Below, one piece after another: positions 34,975 through 42,619 of a stretch of 64,000 bases of DNA (position 1 is its first letter; each line of letters starts with the position of its first letter). Below the pieces are notes generated by a model. That model searched no databases. It was not told where the DNA came from and saw only the letters and a list, made by a program, of their open reading frames with translations. The position numbers were made by a program, and so were the translations under genes. The stretch lies in contig NZ_CP168219.1 of the NCBI RefSeq assembly GCF_041714655.1, forward strand, positions 3,224,001-3,288,000, read 5' to 3'. The stretch comes from Pseudoroseicyclus_A sp041714655 (lineage in GTDB: Bacteria > Pseudomonadota > Alphaproteobacteria > Rhodobacterales > Rhodobacteraceae).

Positions 34975-35041
34975 CCCGTCTTTGCTCCCGGGCATCCTCG
35001 GGGGGGAGTCGCCAAAGGCGACGGGGGGCAGACAGCCCCCC
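34975..35041 (-). repeat. short G/C-hairpin repeat, family 2 copy 2
   Basis: Read on the minus strand: GGGGGCTGTCTGCCCCCC, then GTCGCCTTTGGCGAC, then CCCCCCCGAGGATG and AGCAAAGACGGGGG. The same modules and order as at 29497. It lies after the EAL gene, in its orientation. Nearer the EAL stop is a second A/T-flanked inverted repeat (AAAATTCTTCTCGAAGACTTTT, about 35082-35104, imperfect) that could be the actual terminator. Confidence 0.75.
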
Positions 35042-35122
35042 GGGACCCGGCCGCACCGGGGCGCCCCGCTGCCGCAGGGTCAAAATTCTTCTCGAAGACT
35101 TTTTGGGGCGCCGGCCCCGGGG

Positions 35123-35914
35123 CTAGAGCCCCGGCTTCGGCACGCCGAAATGCCAGCCCTGCAGGCAATCCGCCCCGAGCCGGGTCATGTGCGCCGCTTC
35201 CTTCGCGGTCTCCACTCCCTCGGCGACGACATACATCTCGAACTGATGGGCCACCGTCACCAGCGCCTCGGCGATCACCTGGTTGTCGGGGGAATTCTCG
35301 ATGCCCGAGACGAAGACGCGATCGACCTTGGCGAGGTCGAAGAGGAAATCCTTCAGATTGCTGAACGAGATCTGCCCGGCGCCGAAATCGTCGAGCGCGA
35401 AATGCACGCCCTTGGGCTGCAGCTCGGCCATGAAGCGGGTCACGACATCGGGGAGCATCATCGCCGATTCCTCGGTGATCTCGAGGATCAGCCGCTGGCC
35501 GAGCCCGTCGATTCGCGCGAGGCCGCGCATCAGCTCGTCGCGCCACTGCCCGTCGGCGATGGAGCGGGCGGACATGTTGATGGCGAGCCTGAGCTGCGGA
35601 TGCTGGGCGAGCTTCATCATGCCGAGCTTCATCGACAGCGCGTCGATCTCGCGCCCGATGGTCGTGTCCTCGACATGGGGGAGGAACTTGGCGGCCGGCA
35701 GCACGCGGCCGGCCTCGTCCAGAAGCCGGATGAAGGCCTCGTGAAAGGCGATCTTGCCGGTATTGCTTGCGGCGACGACCGGCTGGAAGGCGAGCTGCGC
35801 CCGGCCCTCGGCCAGGGCGGCGCGCACCATCTGCGGCATGTCGCGGTCGCGGGACTGGATAGCGGCGTCGAGCGGCGAGGCCGGCTCGTGCCGTTCTGCT
35901 TCCATGGCGTACAC
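35123..35914 (-). CDS. EAL-domain c-di-GMP phosphodiesterase (stand-alone)
   Basis: Predicted to hydrolyse c-di-GMP to pGpG. The 263-residue protein is nearly all EAL domain. The signature reads EAF (59-61) instead of EAL. Metal and catalytic positions appear intact: Asn113, Glu145/Glu148, Asp175-Asp176 (DDFGAG), Lys196, Glu232 (EGVET) and Gln252. No membrane segment, GGDEF or sensor domain is present, so it should be cytosolic. The GTG at 35914, seven bases after AAGGAG, is preferred over the ATG at 35905. It could oppose c-di-GMP activation of BcsA; no diguanylate cyclase is in the window. Confidence 0.88.
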   Translation of the reverse strand: MYAMEAERHEPASPLDAAIQSRDRDMPQMVRAALAEGRAQLAFQPVVAASNTGKIAFHEAFIRLLDEAGRVLPAAKFLPHVEDTTIGREIDALSMKLGMMKLAQHPQLRLAINMSARSIADGQWRDELMRGLARIDGLGQRLILEITEESAMMLPDVVTRFMAELQPKGVHFALDDFGAGQISFSNLKDFLFDLAKVDRVFVSGIENSPDNQVIAEALVTVAHQFEMYVVAEGVETAKEAAHMTRLGADCLQGWHFGVPKPGL

Positions 35915-35999
35915 CTCGGGGCTCCTTGCACCGTCTTCAACCTCCGTCGATTAAGTTACTGTCAGGTTGACGCAGGCAGGGCGAAACTGAGGTCGCAAT

Positions 36000-36563
36000 A
36001 TGGAACGATGCAGCTGGTGCGGCGAAGATCCGCTCTATGTCGCCTATCACGACGAGGAATGGGGCGTGCCGGAGCGCGACGGCCGGGCACTCTGGGAAAA
36101 ACTGGTGCTCGACGGCTTTCAGGCCGGCCTCGCCTGGATCACGATCCTGAGGAAACGCGAGGCCTTCCGCGCCGCCTTCGACGGATTCGACCCCTCGCGC
36201 GTCGCCCGCTGGGGCGAGGCAGAGGTCGCCCGGGCGCTCGCCGATCCCGGCATCGTGCGCCATCGCGGCAAGATCGAGGCAGCGGTGAAGGGCGCCCGGG
36301 CCTGGGAGCGAATCGAGGCGCGCGAGGGATTCTCCGCCTTCCTCTGGCGCTATGTCGACGGCGCGCCGCTGCAGAATCGCTTCAAGCCCGGCGAGATTCC
36401 GACGGAGACGGATCTGTCGCGGCGGATCTCGAAGGCCCTGAAGAAAGAGGGCTTCACCTTCGTCGGGCCGACCATCGTCTATGCCTTCATGGAGGCGGTG
36501 GGCATGGTCAACGACCACGTCGTCGCCTGCCACCGCCACGAGGCCGTTAAGCGGCTGGGGTGA
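36000..36563 (+). CDS. tag: DNA-3-methyladenine glycosylase I
   Basis: Base-excision enzyme that removes 3-methyladenine from DNA. 187 residues, the family length. The N-terminus RCSWCGEDPLYVAYHDEEWG supplies the first zinc-snap cysteine and the base-recognition residues. GFQAGLAWITILRKREAFR is the helix-hairpin-helix part, and the C-terminal VNDHVVACHRHE gives the Cys/His ligands. Divergent from the EAL gene. Confidence 0.95.
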   Translation: MERCSWCGEDPLYVAYHDEEWGVPERDGRALWEKLVLDGFQAGLAWITILRKREAFRAAFDGFDPSRVARWGEAEVARALADPGIVRHRGKIEAAVKGARAWERIEAREGFSAFLWRYVDGAPLQNRFKPGEIPTETDLSRRISKALKKEGFTFVGPTIVYAFMEAVGMVNDHVVACHRHEAVKRLG

Positions 36564-36585
36564 GGGAGGGCTCGATGGTCGCGGC

Positions 36586-36856
36586 GTAGGGTGGGTTTTC
36601 AACCCACCGCCCCGCTCTCAACCGGGCCTGACCTCGCACGCCGGCCCGTGGGGTGGCGCTCCTGCCGGTGCCGTAGGGCGCTTTATGGTGCCGCCACATC
36701 CTCGCTCGAAGCGAAGCGCTGCCCATCGAGAGCGCCAGCCCGCGGGACGGGCCGGCGCTCGCGCGGCGGCATGCGGCCTTGATTCCGCGCGGGGCACGGG
36801 CGGCAACGGTGCTCCTCGGCGTAGGCGTAGGGTGGGTTTCCAACCCACCGCCCCCG
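36586..36856 (+). repeat. dispersed ~275-bp intergenic repeat, copy B
   Basis: Best-preserved copy at its ends: both boundaries carry the hairpin GTAGGGTGGG...CCACC (36586-36608 and 36827-36849), each followed by GCCCC. Core GCGCTTTATGGTGCC at 36678-36692; right arm GCGCCAGCCCGCGGGACG from 36731. The spacer after the core contains its own inverted repeat around GCTCGAAGCGAAGC. It lies between the convergent tag and moaE genes. Confidence 0.85.
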
Positions 36857-36861
36857 TCGCG

Positions 36862-37305
36862 CTACGCCCAGCGCCCCAGCGCCGTCTCATCTTCCTCCGT
36901 GGCCGCGACCCATGTCTCGCCGGCCTCCGTCACCTCCTTCTTCCAGAAGGGAGCGCGGCTCTTCAGCCAATCCATGAGGAATTCCGCCGCCGCGAAGGCG
37001 TCGCCGCGGTGGGGGGCGGCGGTGGCGACCATCATGATCTCCTCGCCCGGCGCGAGCCGGCCGTAGCGGTGGATCACCAGCGCCGCCGTCAGCGAGAAGC
37101 GCTCCAGCGCCTCCTGCCGCATGGCCTCCGCGGCGCTCTCGGTCATGCCGGGATAGTGTTCCAGCTCCATGAACCTCAGCCCGCCGGCCACGTCGCGCAC
37201 CACGCCTGTGAAGCTCACCACGGCGCCGGCGCCGTCGGCCGCCGCCTGAAAGGCATTGAGCTCGGCGCCCGCGTCGAACGGCGCCTCCTGGATGCGGGTG
37301 GCCAT
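36862..37305 (-). CDS. moaE: Molybdopterin synthase catalytic subunit MoaE
   Basis: With thiocarboxylated MoaD, MoaE adds the dithiolene sulfurs to precursor Z in molybdenum-cofactor synthesis. 147 residues. Landmarks are VSFTGVVRD near residue 32, LEHYPGM near 50, VIHRYGRLAPGEEIMMVA near 80, and the C-terminal FWKKE catalytic lysine region. Its ATG overlaps the moaD stop (ATGA). Confidence 0.96.
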   Translation of the reverse strand: MATRIQEAPFDAGAELNAFQAAADGAGAVVSFTGVVRDVAGGLRFMELEHYPGMTESAAEAMRQEALERFSLTAALVIHRYGRLAPGEEIMMVATAAPHRGDAFAAAEFLMDWLKSRAPFWKKEVTEAGETWVAATEEDETALGRWA

Positions 37306-37550
37306 CAGCCGCCCGTCATCGGCGGAAAGAAGGCGACCTCGCGCACCCCGGCGAGCGGCGCATCCATCGGCGCCAGCTCCTGATCCAGCGCCACGCGGAG
37401 CGCGCGGATATCGGCGAAGGCGGAGGCGTGCCCCTCGCTCCGGGCCCGGAGCTCGTCGATCAGGGCGGCGACGTCGGTCGCGCCGGTCTCCACCTCCTCG
37501 CGGGCCGTGCCGATCCGCTCCCGCAGCCAGGCGAAATAGCGGATGTTCAT
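37305..37550 (-). CDS. moaD: Molybdopterin synthase sulfur carrier MoaD
   Basis: An 81-residue ubiquitin-fold sulfur carrier ending in the required Gly-Gly (FFPPMTGG), which is activated and thiocarboxylated. It starts MNIRYFAWLRERIG; its ATG overlaps the pgsA stop, and its stop overlaps the moaE start. The three genes pgsA-moaD-moaE are therefore translationally linked. Confidence 0.95.
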   Translation of the reverse strand: MNIRYFAWLRERIGTAREEVETGATDVAALIDELRARSEGHASAFADIRALRVALDQELAPMDAPLAGVREVAFFPPMTGG

Positions 37551-38209
37551 GCCGGCTCCCGCAGATAGGGTAGCGCCTTGCGGAAGTAATCCCAGCCGGT
37601 CACCACCGTCAGCACCGCCGCCACCCAAAGGAGCGCGGCCCCGGCCCACCAGCTTGCCCACATGGCGCGGTGCTTCCACAGAAGCCCCTCGTCCGGCACC
37701 GTCCCGGCGAGCATCCCGTCCACCGTCTCGGGCGCCATGCCGGCGACCTGGGTATCGTAGTAATGCTCGATCGCGCCGCTCGCGAAGAGCACGGCGATGG
37801 CCACCATCTGCGCCGTCGTCTTCCACTTGGCGAGCTTCGTCACCTTGAGGAGCCCCGCCGTCGCGCCGAGGAATTCCCTCAGCCCCGCGACGAAGGTCTC
37901 GCGGAAGAGGATCAGAACGGCGGGCAGGAGGATCCAGGGGTTCAGCCCCGAGAGCCCCGTGATGAACAGCAGCGCGATGATGACCATCGCCTTGTCGGCA
38001 ATGGGGTCGATCATCGCGCCGAACCGGCTTTCCTGCCCCCAGAGCCGCGCGAGGTAGCCATCGAAGTAATCGGTGACCGCCGCGCCGATGAACAGCGCCA
38101 GCGCCACCCAATCCGCGATGGGGCGGGCGAAATAGAGAAAGAGGATGGCGAGTCCGGGCGCGGCGAAGAGGCGCAGCAGCGTCAGGATGTTGGGGATGCT
38201 CCATATCAT
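37547..38209 (-). CDS. pgsA: CDP-diacylglycerol-glycerol-3-phosphate phosphatidyltransferase
   Basis: Makes phosphatidylglycerophosphate, the precursor of phosphatidylglycerol, in the inner membrane. 220 residues, about five to six helices. The CDP-alcohol phosphotransferase motif is complete: TDYFDGYLARLWG followed by RFGAMIDPIADK (residues about 45-75). The ATG at 38209 gives the family start MIWSIPNILTLLR. Partner gene order (uvrC upstream) seen in several relatives is broken here. Confidence 0.95.
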   Translation of the reverse strand: MIWSIPNILTLLRLFAAPGLAILFLYFARPIADWVALALFIGAAVTDYFDGYLARLWGQESRFGAMIDPIADKAMVIIALLFITGLSGLNPWILLPAVLILFRETFVAGLREFLGATAGLLKVTKLAKWKTTAQMVAIAVLFASGAIEHYYDTQVAGMAPETVDGMLAGTVPDEGLLWKHRAMWASWWAGAALLWVAAVLTVVTGWDYFRKALPYLREPA

Positions 38210-38417
38210 GCCGGGATACGTAGCGCGGCCGGGGGGCTTCCGCCAGTTGCTCGCGACACTTGCCGCGTTCGGCAGTTGACTTGGTGTCAGGCACCTCGCC
38301 ATCATCATCTGGATTCCAACGAGGAGTCACGGAGCGCCCCGACGAGGAGGAGACGGGTGGTCTGAACGATGCCGCGCCTTGGGCGCGGCAGGTCCATAGC
38401 CGAATGGGAGGAGACTC

Positions 38418-39755
38418 ATGGACATCTCTCTGACGCGGTCACCGCTGGTGGCCGCCCTTTTCGTCGCGGCCTGCGCCGCGACCCCGCTTATCGCGCAGGA
38501 GGAGCAGGACAGCGTCGGCCGAGGCTGGCCGGTCGTGCCCTATGCGCCGCAGACGACGACGCCGCCGGGCCAGGAGTTCGGCTATGTCTTCGACCCCGCG
38601 AATGTCGGCCCGCCGGAGGGCGTCGAGCCGCTCGAGCGCGACATCTTCTCGTCGGACGATTACTACCTCGACACCGAGCTCTGGTCCGACCCGCGCTACT
38701 ACCGCTGCAACGCGCCGGCGCCGCTCTCCTACATCTGGGGGGCCGCCGAGGGCACCAACCGCGGCGACCCGGCCGCCCGCGCCGAGACGGCGCATTGGGG
38801 CGACTGCTCGGTCGACTATCCGCGCGAGGGCATCGTCAGCCCCTATCCCTTCGCCACAGCGCAGGAGCACTACGAGGCCCTGATGGCCGAGGCCGAGGAA
38901 AACGGCACGCGGATGCATTACGAGAACGGCGAGCTGCCCGACTGGTCGGGCGTCTATACGCGCGCCGCGCCCTCCGAGGAGATGCCGCAATGGTACTTCG
39001 GCAATAACCTGCAGCCGCCGACGCAATTGTCGCTGCTGACCGAGGAATACCAGTACCGGCAGATGCAGCAATGGTATCACGCCGCCAATTCGGTGGTGAC
39101 CCATTGGCCGGCGCAATATTGCTGGCCGGAAGGCTACATGCGCCGCTGGTCCGCGCCCTCGGTCGCCGACCATCATTTCTACATGACCCCCGAAGCCCTG
39201 CTGATCATGACCGGCCGGGCAGACAACTTCTTCACCGAGATCTTCTTCGACCGTGAGTTCGACATGTCGGGCGAAATTCCGCGGCTCGGGGCGGATGTGC
39301 CGCGCTGGTACGGCAATTCCATCGGCTTCTGGGACGGCGACACGCTCATCACCTGGACCTCGAACATCCAGGGCTGGATGGTCCACGACATGCCGGAATA
39401 CTCGAACAAGATGCAGGGGATCGAGATCTACTCGCCCATCTACGAGGGCGAAGAGCAGGTCGGCCTGACGCATGAGACCATCTTCTACGACCCCGAGGCC
39501 TTCGTGGAGCCGCTGCGCATCGTGCGGCAATTCAACAAGGGCAGCGACCTGACCGAGGGCAACCCCTATGCCTTCATCGAATGCATCCAGACGATCTACC
39601 CGCTGGAGGGCGTGCCGACCCAGACCGCCCCGGGCCAGGTGATCGACTACGAGGTGCCCGACATGTACGGCCGCCCCTGGGCGCATATGTTCGACATGCT
39701 CGAAGAGGGCATGGAGGTGCGCGAGGCCGAAGGCGGGCTCTTCGGCTTCGATTGA
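38418..39755 (+). CDS. Exported protein of unknown function (445 aa)
   Basis: A 445-residue secreted protein with a signal peptide (residues 1-26, cleavage near LIAQE). The mature protein is acidic and rich in Tyr, Trp and Asp. The motif RWYGNSIGFWDGDTLITWTSN near residue 296 resembles a signature (SIGxWxGDTLVVxT) of an uncharacterised family common in Sphingomonads, Caulobacter and Acidobacteria. An upstream segment, LIMTGRADNFFTEIFFDREF, fits the same family. A CxxCxx pattern is absent and there is no metal motif. Good ribosome site (GGGAGGAG) before ATG. Function unknown; probably periplasmic. Confidence 0.8.
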   Translation: MDISLTRSPLVAALFVAACAATPLIAQEEQDSVGRGWPVVPYAPQTTTPPGQEFGYVFDPANVGPPEGVEPLERDIFSSDDYYLDTELWSDPRYYRCNAPAPLSYIWGAAEGTNRGDPAARAETAHWGDCSVDYPREGIVSPYPFATAQEHYEALMAEAEENGTRMHYENGELPDWSGVYTRAAPSEEMPQWYFGNNLQPPTQLSLLTEEYQYRQMQQWYHAANSVVTHWPAQYCWPEGYMRRWSAPSVADHHFYMTPEALLIMTGRADNFFTEIFFDREFDMSGEIPRLGADVPRWYGNSIGFWDGDTLITWTSNIQGWMVHDMPEYSNKMQGIEIYSPIYEGEEQVGLTHETIFYDPEAFVEPLRIVRQFNKGSDLTEGNPYAFIECIQTIYPLEGVPTQTAPGQVIDYEVPDMYGRPWAHMFDMLEEGMEVREAEGGLFGFD

Positions 39756-39772
39756 GGCCGGGAAGGAAGAAT

Positions 39773-39798
39773 GGCCGCGGCTGGCTAGAGCCGCGGCC
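39773..39798 (+). terminator. hairpin after the 445-aa exported-protein gene
   Basis: A perfect 10-bp stem (GGCCGCGGCT / AGCCGCGGCC) with a six-base loop begins 17 bp after the stop codon at 39755. No T-run follows, so termination may be weak or Rho-assisted. Confidence 0.45.
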
Positions 39799-39814
39799 AC
39801 CAGAGCGCACATAC

Positions 39815-39967
39815 TCACCCGTCTTTTTCGACCTCGACATCGATCTGAAAGCTCCCCGGACCGCCTCGAGCGCCGAACTTTCCGGCCTTTCTCTGCAAGA
39901 CGAACAAGATCGCGCAAATCCCGGCGAGGATAACGCCTACCAACAACACAACGCTAACGTCAGACAT
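39815..39967 (-). CDS. Small single-pass membrane protein (50 aa)
   Basis: A 50-residue protein: short polar N-terminus, one membrane helix (residues 4-26, VSVVLLVGVILAGICAILFVL), a basic KAGKFGARGG stretch and an acidic end. A near-ideal ribosome site (AAAGGAGGTGG) precedes the ATG at 39967. Codon use and base composition are less GC-rich than in the neighbours, and the gene lies at the edge of the lower-GC island. No family recognised. Confidence 0.6.
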   Translation of the reverse strand: MSDVSVVLLVGVILAGICAILFVLQRKAGKFGARGGPGSFQIDVEVEKDG

Positions 39968-40401
39968 GCCACCTCCTTTGGGCTGGCAGTTGCTCCAAAA
40001 GTCCGACGGTGTGCAAATTTTTGCCGAAGCGTTAGAACTCGCGGATTTCCTGTTGCGATCCCTATTAGATGAGCCTAACTCCAAGGTGAACTCAAAATAC
40101 TTGTACACCGAACTCTGGCAGCCGGGACCTCCCGGCTGCCTTTGTTTTATCGCGGCTTCTTGCGCTACGAAAGTGCCCTCTGCTGTTCGTCCGGAAGTAG
40201 TGGCTTTAGCTATATTACTGATTTTTTGGGCTGAATTTCATGTATCTGACTGCTTCAGGTCGGTATGGCCGCCCATTATGAGCAAGCATCTGACTGTCAC
40301 GAAGCATGGAGCGAATAGATGTCTAGTCGGGCATTTTGTTGGTGCTTATTGGAGAATGTGTGATAAAGGCCGTGAAACTCTGCTAGTCTGGATGTCTGCC
40401 A
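39968..40401. other. 434-bp lower-GC stretch with one terminator, no clear gene
   Basis: Part of an island whose GC content is near 50% by eye, against about 70% outside. It has a strong terminator on the plus strand at 40117. Nothing upstream of it on that strand resembles a protein gene, so the transcript it ends may be a small RNA. A frame open from 39966 to 40457 lacks a ribosome site, crosses the terminator and ends in an arginine run; I do not accept it. Confidence 0.5.
40117..40149 (+). terminator. strong intrinsic terminator
   Basis: A perfect 10-bp stem, GGCAGCCGGG (40117-40126) and CCCGGCTGCC (40131-40140), closes a four-base loop and is followed by TTTGTTTTA. It is the clearest Rho-independent terminator in the window. 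The T-run is on the plus strand only. No annotated plus-strand gene ends just before it. Confidence 0.8.
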
Positions 40402-40887
40402 ATGAACTGGGCGCAAAAACTTTACGCCGTCGCACTGCGCGTCGGCGGAGGGCCTGACCCCCTTAGCCCGCAAGACTTTATGGTCGGGGATGAAGCGATT
40501 CAGTCGTCAGACGACTATCAAACGCTCATTGCGGACATGCGAATCTTGTCTGATGACTATCATGACGAGCAGAGGGATCTGGACATTTGGCATACGCATC
40601 GCACAACCAGCACCCGAATCATGGAGGGGAAGGTTCGGTCGGACAAGGGCGTTATCTTTAAGCGACATGCTTCCACCTGGAAGTGCAAGCTCCCAAACCG
40701 AGGCTCGTTCGCGACTTGGTCCAAGTGCAAAACCACTTCTGCCAACAAGGATACGCAGCGCTTTGTTATGTTCTATCTAGCTTGGACCTTGCCAGTGCGG
40801 GAAAGCTACGACGATTTTCCATGGGACCAATTTTTTTCGATCAGTGACGAAACGAATCTGGCCGAGTTCCTCAACGAACTGAGATAG
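40402..40887 (+). CDS. Orphan protein in lower-GC island (161 aa)
   Basis: A 161-residue soluble acidic protein, no signal peptide or membrane helix. Codon use is unlike the rest of the window: many A/T-ending codons (for example ctt, att, tat, caa, aaa), consistent with recent transfer. Visible features are a charged segment DDYHDEQRDLDIWHTHRTT and a C-terminal aromatic, acidic stretch ESYDDFPWDQFF. I recognise no family. The ATG has only a weak ribosome site (CTGGA at 17 bases), so the start is uncertain. Confidence 0.55.
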   Translation: MNWAQKLYAVALRVGGGPDPLSPQDFMVGDEAIQSSDDYQTLIADMRILSDDYHDEQRDLDIWHTHRTTSTRIMEGKVRSDKGVIFKRHASTWKCKLPNRGSFATWSKCKTTSANKDTQRFVMFYLAWTLPVRESYDDFPWDQFFSISDETNLAEFLNELR

Positions 40888-40908
40888 TTTGCAACGGATT
40901 TACGGAAG

Positions 40909-42057
40909 TCACACCCGCTCCAGCACCTCCACCGTCAGCACGGTCGGCAGGTGCTCGGCCACCTCGATCCAGCTCTCGCCCTCGTCGAGGCTGGCGAAGA
41001 CCGAGCCGGAGTTGGTGCCGAAGTAGACGCCCGCCGGCTCCGCCGTGTCGCCGGCCATCGCCTGGCGGAGAACTGTGAAATAGCAGCCCTTCTGCGGCAG
41101 GCCGTCGCGCTTAGCCTCCCAGGTCTCGCCGCCGTCGGTGGAGCGCCAGACGGCCGCGGCGGCGTCCATCGGGACGCGGTTGTTCTCCTCGAGCGGCAGC
41201 ACCCAGAGCATCTGGGGGTCGCGCGGATGCACCTGCACGGGGAAGCCGAAGGGCGAGGGCAGGCCCTCCGTCCGCTCCTCCCAGTTGCGGCCGCCATCGG
41301 CGGAGCGCCAGACGCCGTGGTGGTTCTGCTGGTAGAGCAGATCCCCCGCCCCCGGCGCGCGGCGCAGGTTGTGGACGCAGTGCCCCACCTCGCCGCCCGA
41401 CGGGCCGGCCGGGTGGTCATGGCCCTCATGCGCCGCCGCATTGGTCATGCGGTTGCGCCGCTCCCAAGTCTCGCCGCCATCCTCGGTGGCGAAGATGCCG
41501 GCGGCGGAGATGCCGACCCACATCTTCTTCGGATCCTCCGGGTCGGAGATGATCGTGTGCAGCACCAGCCCGGCGCCGCCGGGGCTCCACTCCTCACGCG
41601 AGGGGTGGTTGGTCAGCCCCTCGACCAGCTCCCATGTCTTGCCGTCATCGGTGCTCTTGAGAAGCGAGGCCGGCTTGGTGCCGGCATAGAGCGTGTCGCC
41701 GGCCCGGTGGAGCGACCAGATTTGCTTGAAGTCGGTGCCGAACGGCAGCTTCTCGCCGGTGATCCCGAACATCGCGGCCATCTCGGGCTCTTCCTTGGCC
41801 CAGCCATCCATCTGGCCCTCGGTGAGGCGGGTCCGCTCCCAGCTCTTGCCGCCATCCTCCGAGCGGAACACGCCGGCGCCGTGGAAGTCGCCGCCGCCCC
41901 CGGCCCAGATCGTGCCGGTCTTCGGATCGCCTGCCAGATGGTTGATTGCCCAGCCGTCGCAATGCGGCCCGGTCACCTCCCAGCCGGAGCGGTCGGCCCC
42001 GCCGGAAATCAGGAAGGCGCCCTTGGTGGTGCCCACGAGAATCGTCAGTTCCGGCAT
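40909..42057 (-). CDS. BNR/Asp-box repeat protein (sialidase-like propeller)
   Basis: A 382-residue protein built from repeated Asp-box units (SEDGGKSWE, STDDGKTWE, TEDGGETWE, SADGGRNWE, STDGGETWE, SLDEGESW), predicting a beta-propeller of six blades or so. No signal peptide is seen from the chosen start, so it may be cytoplasmic. It lacks the sialidase RIP motif and arginine triad, so glycosidase activity is doubtful. A His-rich AHEGHDHPAGP loop near residue 205 is unusual. The ATG at 42057 follows GAAGGAGGGCGAC and is better than an upstream in-frame ATG at 42093. Enzymatic role unknown. Confidence 0.82.
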   Translation of the reverse strand: MPELTILVGTTKGAFLISGGADRSGWEVTGPHCDGWAINHLAGDPKTGTIWAGGGGDFHGAGVFRSEDGGKSWERTRLTEGQMDGWAKEEPEMAAMFGITGEKLPFGTDFKQIWSLHRAGDTLYAGTKPASLLKSTDDGKTWELVEGLTNHPSREEWSPGGAGLVLHTIISDPEDPKKMWVGISAAGIFATEDGGETWERRNRMTNAAAHEGHDHPAGPSGGEVGHCVHNLRRAPGAGDLLYQQNHHGVWRSADGGRNWEERTEGLPSPFGFPVQVHPRDPQMLWVLPLEENNRVPMDAAAAVWRSTDGGETWEAKRDGLPQKGCYFTVLRQAMAGDTAEPAGVYFGTNSGSVFASLDEGESWIEVAEHLPTVLTVEVLERV

Positions 42058-42184
42058 GTCGCCCTCCTTCGGCTGATAAGCGTTGATATCCATCTATTTT
42101 CCGCGAGTCCAGATTTGGCTGGCCCGCGGGTGGAACCTCGCCCGCGGACCGGGCGTTGACCGGCGCCCCAAGAGCCAGGCCGCC

Positions 42185-42619
42185 ATGCAAAGACCCCTCG
42201 CCCTCGCCCTGATCCTCGCGCTCCTCACCGGCTGCGACAGCTTTCCGAAGGACCCGGACGGGACGACCGAGCGCATCGCCGAGAGCGGCGTCATGCGCGC
42301 CGGCATCGTCGGCGACGCGGCCGGCGAGGCGGAGGAGCGGGCGCTGGCGACGGCGCTTGCCGCAGCCTCCGGCGCCGAAGCGGAGCTGCATCCCGGCAGC
42401 GCCGAGACGCTGCTTCTGGCGATGGAGGCGGGCGAGCTCGACATCGTCATCGGCGATTTCGCCGAGGCCAGCCCCTGGGCCGGCCGGCTCGCCCTCGCCC
42501 CCTCGCCCCTGACCGCACATCCGCCTAAGGAGGCGCCGGTCCTCCGCGCGCTGCTGCCGCCGGGGGAGAACCGCTGGCTCCTGCATGTGACCAAGACCAT
42601 CGAGGACATGCGCCCATGA
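42185..42619 (+). CDS. Short lipoprotein resembling one lobe of a solute-binding protein
   Basis: A 144-residue lipoprotein: signal with lipobox LLTGC at residues 13-17, then ERIAESGVMRAGIVGD and LLLAMEAGELDIVIGDFAE. These resemble the first lobe of family 3 extracellular solute-binding proteins (normally about 250 residues); the second lobe is missing. Its end overlaps the start of the CDF transporter by four bases (ATGA), so the short length is not an obvious frameshift. It may deliver or sense a metal or ligand for the transporter. No ABC permease is nearby. Confidence 0.65.
   Translation: MQRPLALALILALLTGCDSFPKDPDGTTERIAESGVMRAGIVGDAAGEAEERALATALAAASGAEAELHPGSAETLLLAMEAGELDIVIGDFAEASPWAGRLALAPSPLTAHPPKEAPVLRALLPPGENRWLLHVTKTIEDMRP

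Noticed and set aside
39966..40457. 163-codon plus-strand frame in the island
   Set aside because: It lacks a ribosome site, crosses a strong terminator and ends in an arginine run.
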